Assembly: GCF_000429125.1 (NCBI RefSeq)
Contig: NZ_AUBG01000015.1
Location: forward strand, 108,415-172,414
Direction of reading: 5' to 3'
Source: Aequorivita capsosiphonis DSM 23843
GTDB taxonomy: Bacteria; Bacteroidota; Bacteroidia; Flavobacteriales; Flavobacteriaceae
Length of the DNA stretch: 64,000 nucleotides
Positions 9,555 through 16,990 of this stretch are shown piece by piece. Under the pieces are notes generated by a model, which made no database searches, was not told where the DNA came from, and was given only the letters and a program-made list of their open reading frames with translations. Both the position numbers and the translations under genes were made by a program. Position 1 is the stretch's first letter. Each line of letters starts with the position of its first letter.

Positions 9555-10412
9555 TTAACCAATTCGGTATTTAATTACTGTTTCCAAACTTTCTTTCCAA
9601 CCCAGGATAGATAATGTAAACATTTTTTCAACTTTTGTATTGTCCAAAATACTATATTCCGGCCTTGCGGCAAAAGTACGGTATTGGTTCGTTTTTGCAA
9701 GACTTGCCTCTTTTAATTTTTCCGACTGCCTAAGTATCTCCTCCGCAAAGCCATACCACGTAGTTTCACCCCTGTTGCTGAAGTGATAAACGCCATAATT
9801 TGCCGAATCTTGTTCAACAATCTGTAATAGCGCCCTTGCAAGATCATTGGCATTTGTGGGCGTTCCTGTTTGCTCTGTGGTAATGGTGAGCGGTTTCCCT
9901 TCTCGGGAATATTTTAAAATGGTTTTTAAAAAATTATGCCCGTATTGCGAATACAGCCACGAAGTGCGAAGTATAAAAAACTTATTACATATTTCTTGAA
10001 TATATTCTTCCCCTTTTAACTTAGAAGCCCCGTAAACATTAATGGGATTGGTTTTATCTGTTTCTAGGTAAGGCGATTTTTTCTCACCGTCAAAAACGTA
10101 ATCTGTGGAGATATGAAGCAATACAACGTCATTTTCTTTACAAGTTAAAGCCAAATTTTTTACTGCTTCAGCGTTTATTGCAAAGGCTTGTTTCTGTTCG
10201 CTTTCCGCTTTTTCAACGTTGGTGTATGCAGCGGTATTTATACAATGGGAAAAGTTATTTCGTGTGAAGAAATCTGTTAGGCCAGCCGCGTTTTCAATAT
10301 CCAATTCTTCTTTTGAAACAAAAACAAACTCAAGGTCGGGGAAATCGGCTGCCGCATCTTTTATGCATCTTCCCAATTGTCCGTTTGCGCCTGTTACCAG
10401 TATTTTTTTCAT
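9555..10412 (-). CDS. rmlD: dTDP-4-dehydrorhamnose reductase
   Basis: Catalyses the NAD(P)H-dependent last step of dTDP-L-rhamnose synthesis. The protein has the extended-SDR start KKILVTGANGQLGRCIKDAA, the catalytic region HISTDYVFDGEKKSPYLE followed by YGASKLKGE (Tyr and Lys of the YxxxK motif), and FILRTSWLY. The length (285) is normal. It is separated from rmlC by about 50 bases that contain a short palindromic repeat. No rmlA is in the window and only a remnant of rmlB is present, so this gene depends on dTDP-4-keto-6-deoxyglucose made by enzymes encoded elsewhere. Confidence 0.93.
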   Translation of the reverse strand: MKKILVTGANGQLGRCIKDAAADFPDLEFVFVSKEELDIENAAGLTDFFTRNNFSHCINTAAYTNVEKAESEQKQAFAINAEAVKNLALTCKENDVVLLHISTDYVFDGEKKSPYLETDKTNPINVYGASKLKGEEYIQEICNKFFILRTSWLYSQYGHNFLKTILKYSREGKPLTITTEQTGTPTNANDLARALLQIVEQDSANYGVYHFSNRGETTWYGFAEEILRQSEKLKEASLAKTNQYRTFAARPEYSILDNTKVEKMFTLSILGWKESLETVIKYRIG

Positions 10413-10420
10413 AAATACCC

Positions 10421-10443
10421 TAAATCCCCGAAGGAGGACTTTT
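10421..10443. repeat. Short Bacteroidetes-type intergenic repeat (TAAATCCCC-GGAGGACTTTT)
   Basis: An imperfect palindrome (AATCCCCGAAGGAGGACTT) lies just upstream of the rmlD start, between rmlC and rmlD. A close relative (AAATCCCCTATTCAAAGGAGG) occurs near 44602-44622. I recognise this type from flavobacterial genomes as a dispersed intergenic element; its function is unknown. It may form a hairpin in the rmlC-rmlD transcript. Confidence 0.55.
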
Positions 10444-10460
10444 ACCCTATTATTTTAAAA

Positions 10461-11045
10461 TCAATTGCCGCTCCCTTCCCTTTGGGAAGGGCTGGGGATG
10501 AGATTTACTGCTTCCTGAAAACCAGGAAGTTCCAAATCTTTTTCCGAAATAATAAATTCTTCCTTTGGAAGATGCCAATCTATGGCTAAGGTTGCGTCAT
10601 TATAAATGATTCCACCTTCTGAAGCCTTATTGTAGTAGTTATCACATTTATACGAAAAAATAGATTGTTTTGATAATGTGATAAATCCGTGTGCAAAACC
10701 TCTTGGCACAAAAAGTTGTAGATGCTCTACATTGTCTAAAACAATGGAGAATGACTCACCAAAGGTTTTGGAGTCTTTGCGAAGGTCAACAACAATGTCC
10801 AAAACCTTGCCGCTAACAACCCGAACCAACTTGGCCTGCGCCATGTTTCCGGTTTGAAAGTGGAGTCCGCGTAAAACGCCTTTTGATGAAACAGATTGGT
10901 TGTCCTGAACAAAAGCAGTCTTTAAGCCAGTAACTTTTTCGAAAATTTCTTGGTTGTAAGTTTCATAGAATAGTCCGCGTTCGTCTTTAAAAACGTTCGG
11001 TTTCAATATAAAACAATCTTTTAAAGGGGATTTTTGTAGTTCCAA
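10461..11045 (-). CDS. rmlC: dTDP-4-dehydrorhamnose 3,5-epimerase
   Basis: A cupin-fold epimerase of the dTDP-L-rhamnose pathway. Features are FKDERGLFYETYNQ, FVQDNQSVSSKGVLRGLHFQ (substrate-binding Arg and the catalytic His), RVVSGKVLDIVVDLRKDSKTFG and VPRGFAHGFITLS, in the correct order. The enzyme core ends near residue 180. The last dozen residues (LIPSPSQREGSGN) are not part of the fold: they are translated from a palindromic repeat at 10473-10491 that has placed a new stop codon. The gene lies downstream of a truncated rmlB. Confidence 0.94.
   Translation of the reverse strand: MELQKSPLKDCFILKPNVFKDERGLFYETYNQEIFEKVTGLKTAFVQDNQSVSSKGVLRGLHFQTGNMAQAKLVRVVSGKVLDIVVDLRKDSKTFGESFSIVLDNVEHLQLFVPRGFAHGFITLSKQSIFSYKCDNYYNKASEGGIIYNDATLAIDWHLPKEEFIISEKDLELPGFQEAVNLIPSPSQREGSGN
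10473..10491. repeat. Palindromic repeat inside the 3' end of rmlC
   Basis: CCCTTCCC-TTT-GGGAAGGG is a 19-base palindrome followed by GCTGGGGATGAG. It belongs to the CCCTAAAGGG/CCCTTTGGGAAGGG type also seen at 21258-21274 and 59153-59169. On the rmlC strand it encodes the PSPSQREG tail of the protein. The hairpin could act as an RNA processing or attenuation point between rmlC and rmlD; that is inference. Confidence 0.65.
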
Positions 11046-11110
11046 AGTTTAATCTAGTTGAATTTAATGTTTTCCATAGCCAATTCTTAGCGAGGTTTGA
11101 GCCAAAGCTA

Positions 11111-11275
11111 CTAAGCCTCTTTTATAAAAGTGATATTATCTAAAGCACACTCCAGATTTTTTAAATTACCAGCATAAGTGAGCTTATCAAACACGAAAAT
11201 CTCATCCTGGGAATTATTAAGGAGGTATTCCACAAAATTGGAACCTATGAATCCTTCATCCCCGGTAATCAACAT
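11111..11275 (-). pseudogene. rmlB: Truncated dTDP-glucose 4,6-dehydratase (rmlB remnant)
   Basis: An open frame of 54 codons whose translation matches the N-terminus of RmlB: LITGDEGFIGSNFVEYLL, then DEIFVFDKLTYAGNLKNLE, ending TFIKEA and a stop where RmlB continues about 300 more residues. The usual GGAGFIGSN nucleotide-binding loop reads GDEGFIGSN, so two normally conserved small residues are replaced. The remnant lies upstream of rmlC in the same direction, where rml operons often carry rmlB. The 65 bases between its stop and the rmlC start have no recognisable RmlB C-terminus. An intact copy must exist elsewhere if the cell makes dTDP-rhamnose. Confidence 0.85.
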
Positions 11276-11292
11276 CTTATCACTAATCAAAA

Positions 11293-12993
11293 TTATTTTT
11301 TAGAAGTGTCTAAAATCTGTTTTAACATCTTTTCGGTAATTAAATAGGTGGGTTTTACACCTGTTGTACCTAATCCACCAGAGGCCAAAGTGCTTCCGGT
11401 TTCAAGAGGGTTATCTGATGCATAATATGCATAACGAACCTTCACATTTGGACTGATACTTCTGCGGATTTTTGATGCCGCCTGAATTGCTTTTTGATAA
11501 TGCGCACCCTCCATTTCTAGACCAATAACGTTCCAAGTTGAATTGTGGAAAAACTTTAGCACATCTCTATTTTGAAGTGAAGTTCCCAGGACCGAGATCA
11601 TCGTTCCAGTGCAGACTTTTACATCGTCATCATTAAATAGTGATTTTTCCAATTCGTTTTCAAATGGATAATTATCTGCTGTTCCCTCAAAAACGTGCGC
11701 AGATGGAATCATAATATCACCTTTTCCACCCTCTAGAATACCAGCCTTCCCCATAATAGAAACCGAGGCTACATCTAGAAAATGGCTGTCATTATTTTCA
11801 TCAACAAATGGTTTTAACAACTCATCCATGGTTTCATAAGCTTGCTCACCAAAAGCGTAGTCCATCACTATAATTACCGGCTTTTGCGAGTTATCCAAAT
11901 CCTTTAAACCTTCAGTATAATCGTTCTTTTTTATTTTTGCTGAATCAATTATCTGAACATCTATATTGGTTCCACTTTGGTCTGCAAGGAAGATCATTCC
12001 TTCTGAAAGTGCCAATTTTGAAACCTTTTCGCGCATTTTCAAACTGGTGGGACTACTCAAAGCTTCGAAAATCTGCATTGATTTCTTCTTTGAAAATTCC
12101 GTTGGTAATGCTTTTTGAGCATACAGACTGTTCATTACACTGTGCATATTGGCACTAATAATGTGCAAGGGACGCTCTAAAAGATCTTCTTTCTGCAAGG
12201 TCTGCTTGATTCTATAAGCCCACTGTTCGCCGTGAATATGATGGCCCAAGCGCTCCCGAAGCACAGGACTGAAGGTGATGAGACGTTGTCTGTCTTCTAA
12301 AACCTCATCAATAGCTAATTTTCCTAGAAAATAAATAATATTGAAAAAACGATTTTCACTCTTCTCAGTAGCAAAGTAAGGATACACATTTTTTACTTCT
12401 TCAAAAGTCCTTCCCAAGAAATTTGCAGTATGAGTAAGTGTAACCTCTTTTTCTTCTTGTGTAAGTTTTCCTTTTTTCTGTACGGTCTGTTCCAATTTTT
12501 TCCAATCGCGTATCAATTCGCCGTTTTCATTGACAAGCACCTGCTTCATAATTTTATGCGACTCGATAAAAAGGAAGGTAACATGGGTAAGAATATCATA
12601 AATTTCCGAACGCCCACGCGTAACTTCGATATTCATTTGTTCCGAATCTATTCGGTAACAGTTTCTGCGGCGTTTCATTGGAATAATAGGCTCAAAATGC
12701 GAGTCTTTATAACCTTCATCACTTGTAAGGTTAATAAACCTACATTCCTCAATCCCTTCAGGCAAACGGTCCATCACGTATAACAAACCCTGAAGTTCAA
12801 TTTTTTCGTCTTTTATAGAGCCGTAAATCTCGGGTTGAAGAATTAATAAAGATTCCCGAAGCGATTCTCCCGAAACTCCCATAGGCTTGTAAAACCCACG
12901 ATTAAAGAGGTGACGCATCGTGATATATAGTCTTTCGATGGCGCCCGTACTTTCTTGGGCGCGCGTTCTGATATGTGATTTCATTTTTTTCAT
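11293..12993 (-). CDS. Conserved Bacteroidetes protein (DUF6909-like) with a phosphorylase-like C-terminus
   Basis: A cytoplasmic protein of about 566 residues with no signal peptide or membrane segment. I associate it with the DUF6909 group of Bacteroidetes proteins of unknown function. The C-terminal 200 residues resemble purine nucleoside phosphorylases: a Gly-rich segment SIMGKAGILEGGKGDIMIPS, then TGTMISVLGTS, then WNVIGLEMEGAHYQKAI, which recalls the substrate-binding MEG/MET motif of that superfamily. The open frame extends to a TTG at 13002, but ATG at 12993 is more plausible. A TATATTTG box at 13000-13007 on the minus strand would put transcription start almost at this ATG, so 12984 is another option. 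The nucleoside link is inference. Confidence 0.65.
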   Translation of the reverse strand: MKKMKSHIRTRAQESTGAIERLYITMRHLFNRGFYKPMGVSGESLRESLLILQPEIYGSIKDEKIELQGLLYVMDRLPEGIEECRFINLTSDEGYKDSHFEPIIPMKRRRNCYRIDSEQMNIEVTRGRSEIYDILTHVTFLFIESHKIMKQVLVNENGELIRDWKKLEQTVQKKGKLTQEEKEVTLTHTANFLGRTFEEVKNVYPYFATEKSENRFFNIIYFLGKLAIDEVLEDRQRLITFSPVLRERLGHHIHGEQWAYRIKQTLQKEDLLERPLHIISANMHSVMNSLYAQKALPTEFSKKKSMQIFEALSSPTSLKMREKVSKLALSEGMIFLADQSGTNIDVQIIDSAKIKKNDYTEGLKDLDNSQKPVIIVMDYAFGEQAYETMDELLKPFVDENNDSHFLDVASVSIMGKAGILEGGKGDIMIPSAHVFEGTADNYPFENELEKSLFNDDDVKVCTGTMISVLGTSLQNRDVLKFFHNSTWNVIGLEMEGAHYQKAIQAASKIRRSISPNVKVRYAYYASDNPLETGSTLASGGLGTTGVKPTYLITEKMLKQILDTSKK

Positions 12994-13016
12994 TGAATGC
13001 AAATATACTACTAATT

Positions 13017-14513
13017 TTAAGGCTGGATTTTAAGTAAGAAATCGGCAATTTTTCGATCGTTGGAAAGTCGAGGAACCTTGTTTTGACCACCGAGCTTGCC
13101 TTCAGACTTCATATAGTGTTGAAAACTATTCTTTTTAAGCGATCTGATTATTAAAGGCTGCAATATTTTCCCTTTAATTAAATCCAAATAGTAGGAATTT
13201 TGTTGTTGCATTTCGGCATCGATAAATTCAGTCAGCTTTTGAATATCTTCTGGCGCTTGTTCAAATTCCACAAGCCATTCGTGATACGGCAATTCTTCTT
13301 CGGAAGGGGTAATTTGAGGTGCTACGGTGAATTCAGAAATAGAGAAATCGAATTCTGACATGGCCTTCTTCATGGTTTCCTCCACTTCCTTGCCTATTAC
13401 GTGTTCCCCAAAAGCAGAAATGAAATGTTTAATTCTTCCAGAAACAATAACACGATACGGATCTGTAGAGGTAAATTGTATTGTATCGCCTAAATTATAC
13501 CCCCAAAGTCCTGCATTGGTTGAAATAATCATGACGTAATTAACACCCGTTTCTACTTCGCCAATGGTGAGGCGTTTTGGATCTTCATCAAAAAAAATAC
13601 TTGCCTCTATAAATTCATAGAAAATCCCCCCATTTAAAAGCAAGAGCATTCCTTTTTCGCTTTGTTGATCCTGAAAGGCAAAAAAACCTTCACTTGCGGG
13701 AAACAGTTCAATGCTATCAACCTTTCTTCCTATTAAATTTTCAAATTTTGCGCGATAAGGTTCAAAGTTCACCCCGCCATAAATAAAGAGATTGAAGTCT
13801 TTGAAAAGGTCTCCTACTTTTTTGCCGGTTTTCTGTTGTAATTTTTCAAAATACATTTGTACCCAAGACGGAATCCCGCTAATGACCGTCATGTTTTCAT
13901 CTTTGGTTTCCTCAACAACGGCATCCACTTTAGTTTCCCAATCTTCAATGCAATTGGTTTCCCAGCTAGGTAAACGGTTTTTTTGAAGATATGCTGGCAC
14001 ATAATGCGCCACAATCCCAGAAAGTCTTCCGAGTTTTATACCGTTTTTCTCCTGCATTTCAGGACTTCCCTGTAGAAAAATCATTTTACCATCTACAAAA
14101 TCAGCATTTCCGGTTTCATTGATGTAACACAAAATAGCATTCCTGGCAGCTTCCACATGATAGGGCATGGATTCCTTGGTAAGTGGAATATATTTTGCGC
14201 CAGAGGTTGTTCCTGATGTCTTGGCAAAATAGAGTGGTTTATCGGGCCAGAGTACATTTGCTTCCCCTGCAACAACACGTTCTACATAAGGTTTTAACGC
14301 TTCGTAATCCCGTACTGGAACTCGTTTTTTGAAATCTTTAAAAGATTTGATGTTTTCAAAATCGTGATCATTTCCAAAGGCTGTGTTTTTTGCTTCGGAA
14401 ATTAACTTCTCAAACACTTTTTGCTGGGTTTCAATAGGATTTTTTGCCCATTTTTGAATTCGGAGTACTACAATTTTGGCAAATATTTTTGCTGAAACGG
14501 ATTTTAGGCTCAT
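13017..14513 (-). CDS. GH3-family acyl-adenylating protein
   Basis: A 498-residue protein of the GH3 auxin-responsive promoter family, a branch of the ANL adenylate-forming enzymes. The ATP-binding loop is visible as YFAKTSGTTSGAKYIPLTKES (near residue 95), followed by LFPASEGFFAFQD and GLWGYNLGDTIQFT. Plant members join amino acids to acyl acids; bacterial members are common in Bacteroidetes and their substrates are not established. The gene lies close upstream of the DUF6909-like gene and just after the M23 peptidase gene, on the same strand, so the three may be co-transcribed. Confidence 0.87.
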   Translation of the reverse strand: MSLKSVSAKIFAKIVVLRIQKWAKNPIETQQKVFEKLISEAKNTAFGNDHDFENIKSFKDFKKRVPVRDYEALKPYVERVVAGEANVLWPDKPLYFAKTSGTTSGAKYIPLTKESMPYHVEAARNAILCYINETGNADFVDGKMIFLQGSPEMQEKNGIKLGRLSGIVAHYVPAYLQKNRLPSWETNCIEDWETKVDAVVEETKDENMTVISGIPSWVQMYFEKLQQKTGKKVGDLFKDFNLFIYGGVNFEPYRAKFENLIGRKVDSIELFPASEGFFAFQDQQSEKGMLLLLNGGIFYEFIEASIFFDEDPKRLTIGEVETGVNYVMIISTNAGLWGYNLGDTIQFTSTDPYRVIVSGRIKHFISAFGEHVIGKEVEETMKKAMSEFDFSISEFTVAPQITPSEEELPYHEWLVEFEQAPEDIQKLTEFIDAEMQQQNSYYLDLIKGKILQPLIIRSLKKNSFQHYMKSEGKLGGQNKVPRLSNDRKIADFLLKIQP

Positions 14514-14519
14514 AGGCTA

Positions 14520-15383
14520 TCAATCAAAATCTATAAAATTTGTTGGATTAACTGGAAAACCATCTCGCCAAAGTTCGAAATGCAAATGAGGCCCAGTTGT
14601 GAGTTCGCCGGTACTTCCAACGGTTGCAATTACTTCCCCAGCTTTTACGAGCTCGCCTTGTTCCTTGGTAAGCATCGCATTGTGCTTATATACAGAAATA
14701 AAACTATTATTATGCTTAATAATAATCACATAACCCGTTTGCACTGTCCATTCTGAGAAAATAACCGTCCCATCAGCTATTGCTTTTACGGGGGAGTCCT
14801 TAACCGTCACCACATCAACGGCATAATGTTTCGCTTCGGAGTCATATTGTTCGGTAATAGTGCCTTTAACAGGTGCAAAGAACGCATAATCTTGAAGCTG
14901 TGGCGCAATAAGGGGGTTGTATTTGTCTTCCTTATCAACGCTAGCTCGTAAAACAGAATCTTTTCTGGAGGTGCGTATTAAAACAGCAGGATCCGTCTTG
15001 GCCAATTCAATTATGGAATCCTTATTAAAATCGACCGTTTTCACATCGCCAGTAAGCACCTTTTTAATGGAAGCAAGGTATTGCTCATTTACATCTAGAA
15101 CTCGCTGTAAAGAGTCTGTTTTGTAGGTTAATTTAGTGGATTTCTTTTTTAAGGCTGTAGATGAATACCCTGGTATATATTCTCGAAGTGGGGTAAATGC
15201 TATAATAATAGTAGTTGTAATTATTAGAAACAAAGCAAATAAAGTGCTGAATATAAAAACATTCAGTCTGTTTAACTTAAAAGAAAAACGCTCTTCAAAA
15301 GTTTCCTCATTAAGTATTACTAGGCGGTATTTGTGCAGTAACTTCTTTTTAAAACGTTTCGCTTTTTTTTCTTTCTTTGCCAT
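14520..15383 (-). CDS. M23-family peptidoglycan endopeptidase (LytM domain), membrane-anchored
   Basis: A zinc peptidase that would cut peptidoglycan cross-links. After a basic cytoplasmic tail (MAKKEKKAKRFKKKLLHKYR) there is one membrane segment near residues 42-65, a coiled stalk, then the M23 domain. The metal-binding HxxxD (HYAVDVV) and HxH (GPHLHFELW) motifs are both present, as is the tyrosine- and His-bearing VYKHNAML segment, so it is probably active. I used the ATG at 15381-15383; an upstream in-frame start at 15449 would add a hydrophobic stretch before the basic tail and is less likely. Divergent from tatA. Confidence 0.88.
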   Translation of the reverse strand: MAKKEKKAKRFKKKLLHKYRLVILNEETFEERFSFKLNRLNVFIFSTLFALFLIITTTIIIAFTPLREYIPGYSSTALKKKSTKLTYKTDSLQRVLDVNEQYLASIKKVLTGDVKTVDFNKDSIIELAKTDPAVLIRTSRKDSVLRASVDKEDKYNPLIAPQLQDYAFFAPVKGTITEQYDSEAKHYAVDVVTVKDSPVKAIADGTVIFSEWTVQTGYVIIIKHNNSFISVYKHNAMLTKEQGELVKAGEVIATVGSTGELTTGPHLHFELWRDGFPVNPTNFIDFD

Positions 15384-15474
15384 ACCTAGAAAATACTTTT
15401 CTACAAATATAAAATAAACTACAGCTACAGATGCTAAAGTTATCCTCAAAACGTGCTATCTAAACATTTCTTGT

Positions 15475-15482
15475 TACATTTG
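15475..15482 (+). promoter_or_regulatory. Promoter -7 box for tatA
   Basis: TACATTTG matches the Bacteroidetes -7 consensus TAnnTTTG, 21 bases before the tatA ATG. At the expected 19-base distance the -33 position reads GTG rather than TTG, so the promoter is near-consensus only. Confidence 0.5.
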
Positions 15483-15503
15483 TAGAATTAAAAATTAGAA
15501 ATC

Positions 15504-15725
15504 ATGAGCACATTGTTTATTCCCTTAGGTATGGTAGGTCCTTGGCAGATCATATTGATAGTAGTTATTGTACTATTGCTTTTTGGCGGAAAGAAAATAC
15601 CAGAACTTATGCGCGGACTGGGTAGCGGACTTAAAGAATTTAAGGATGCTTCAAAGGATGAGGATACTGATCCTAATATTAAAGACAGCAAGATTTCAGA
15701 CAGTAAATTCGACGAGAAAAAGTAA
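15504..15725 (+). CDS. tatA: Twin-arginine translocase subunit TatA/E
   Basis: A 73-residue protein with the TatA layout: a short N-terminus, one membrane helix (PWQIILIVVIVLLLFGGKK), the FGG hinge, an amphipathic helix KIPELMRGLGSGLKEFKDA, and an acidic, disordered tail. TatA forms the pore of the Sec-independent system that exports folded proteins. No tatB or tatC is adjacent. It is monocistronic: a strong terminator follows within 20 bases and the flanking genes are on the other strand. Confidence 0.95.
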   Translation: MSTLFIPLGMVGPWQIILIVVIVLLLFGGKKIPELMRGLGSGLKEFKDASKDEDTDPNIKDSKISDSKFDEKK

Positions 15726-15744
15726 TTCAATATTAAATATTTAT

Positions 15745-15788
15745 AAAAAAGGTGTTGTTAAGTTTTCAAACTTAACAACACCTTTTTT
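15745..15788. terminator. Strong rho-independent terminator after tatA
   Basis: A perfect 18-bp inverted repeat with an 8-base loop (stem core GGTGTTGTTAAG / CTTAACAACACC) has A6 on one side and T6 on the other. It can therefore stop tatA and, on the other strand, anything entering from the right. Confidence 0.95.
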
Positions 15789-15993
15789 ATTTGAAAATTA
15801 CTTTCTATAATATTATTTTCTTTAGTTAATGATAACTCAAATAATTATGCAGAATATGGAACTGCGTTCTTTTTAAATCTCAAACTTGTTATCATTTTTG
15901 AAGAAATCGTATTGAACATCAAGATAGGCAAAAATAATATCGTTACCAATATCTACTATCTACGATTCTAGAGTTTCAAAGCTTAGAAGAATT

Positions 15994-16971
15994 TCATTTT
16001 ATTTTAGCAGTCTTTAATATCGATTCCAACTCAAACTGTAGGTTTCTTTTCGCCACAGAAGGCGCGTACGTAAAGCCTTCGAGAATAACATAGCGATTGT
16101 TTTTTTCGTCGCGAACGGCATAATTTATAAAAGGCCCCCCCATCCAGGCGCCTTTTACTTCCCAAGTACCTTTGGTTTCGTATGCAAATTTGCCATCAAT
16201 TTTGGATTTAAAAAGATAAGGCGCATACGCGTCTTCCGTGATAAACTGCCCATCGTCTTCTACTGGCAATAATCTGCTGCCAATAGAATCCCTTATTTTA
16301 ATGATATCGGCGACGGCGGTAGAATCATCTTTAATCATCGTCAACGGAACTTGATACACAAGAATATTGGTTGTGCCATCCTTTAGATCTTTTCGTAACC
16401 AAAAAAAGTTATCAGAGCCCTTTGCAAGTCGATAAGCACTTGGAACTTTCAGGCTCACGCCCATAACCTTGCTTAAAGAATCGGTTTTCATTAACGAAAT
16501 AGCCGTTCTTCTTTGTCTTTCCTTTATTTCCTCAGCTTTAAAAATAGCAATTATTTTCGCTGAATTTTCGTTTATTAACTCCACAAGTTTTTCTTCGGAA
16601 GTAGCTTTAATAATAGCACCTGCTTGTGGTTTTGCATATTCATTATCGGTGATAGTTACCTTATCCTCATCACTTAAAACCACATAAAGAAAAAGTCGAT
16701 TACTCCGTGCAAAGCCCTCAAAAGCGTCTGGAGGCATTTGGTTCATGGAAAATAAAGGCTCGTCTTGTGGAAGACCATCTGTAGGCGCTGCAAAATTGTT
16801 TCTAATAGCTTCCCCAACTATGCCATTCCATAGGTCATTTGGTGTGACAATTTGTAACGAATTGATGTTTCCAACCGAATTTGGAACGAGAGATTTGTCC
16901 CTTTTTCCACTTCCATTACAGGATGTGAAGGCAATAAACAACGAAAATAGTACAATATAAAGTGATCTCAT
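15994..16971 (-). CDS. DUF4837-family lipoprotein
   Basis: A 325-residue protein with a lipoprotein signal (MRSLYIVLFSLFIAFTSCNG; lipid-modified Cys near residue 19). The body matches my recollection of DUF4837, a Bacteroidetes-only family of unknown function: NDLWNGIVGEAIRNNF, FSMNQMPPDAFEGFARSNR and RYVILEGFTYAPSVAKRNLQFELESIL. It sits 19 bases downstream of the LysM lytic transglycosylase gene on the same strand and is probably co-transcribed, which suggests a cell-envelope role. Nothing in it indicates an enzyme. Confidence 0.82.
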   Translation of the reverse strand: MRSLYIVLFSLFIAFTSCNGSGKRDKSLVPNSVGNINSLQIVTPNDLWNGIVGEAIRNNFAAPTDGLPQDEPLFSMNQMPPDAFEGFARSNRLFLYVVLSDEDKVTITDNEYAKPQAGAIIKATSEEKLVELINENSAKIIAIFKAEEIKERQRRTAISLMKTDSLSKVMGVSLKVPSAYRLAKGSDNFFWLRKDLKDGTTNILVYQVPLTMIKDDSTAVADIIKIRDSIGSRLLPVEDDGQFITEDAYAPYLFKSKIDGKFAYETKGTWEVKGAWMGGPFINYAVRDEKNNRYVILEGFTYAPSVAKRNLQFELESILKTAKIK

Positions 16972-16990
16972 GAAAAGGATGTTTATGGAA

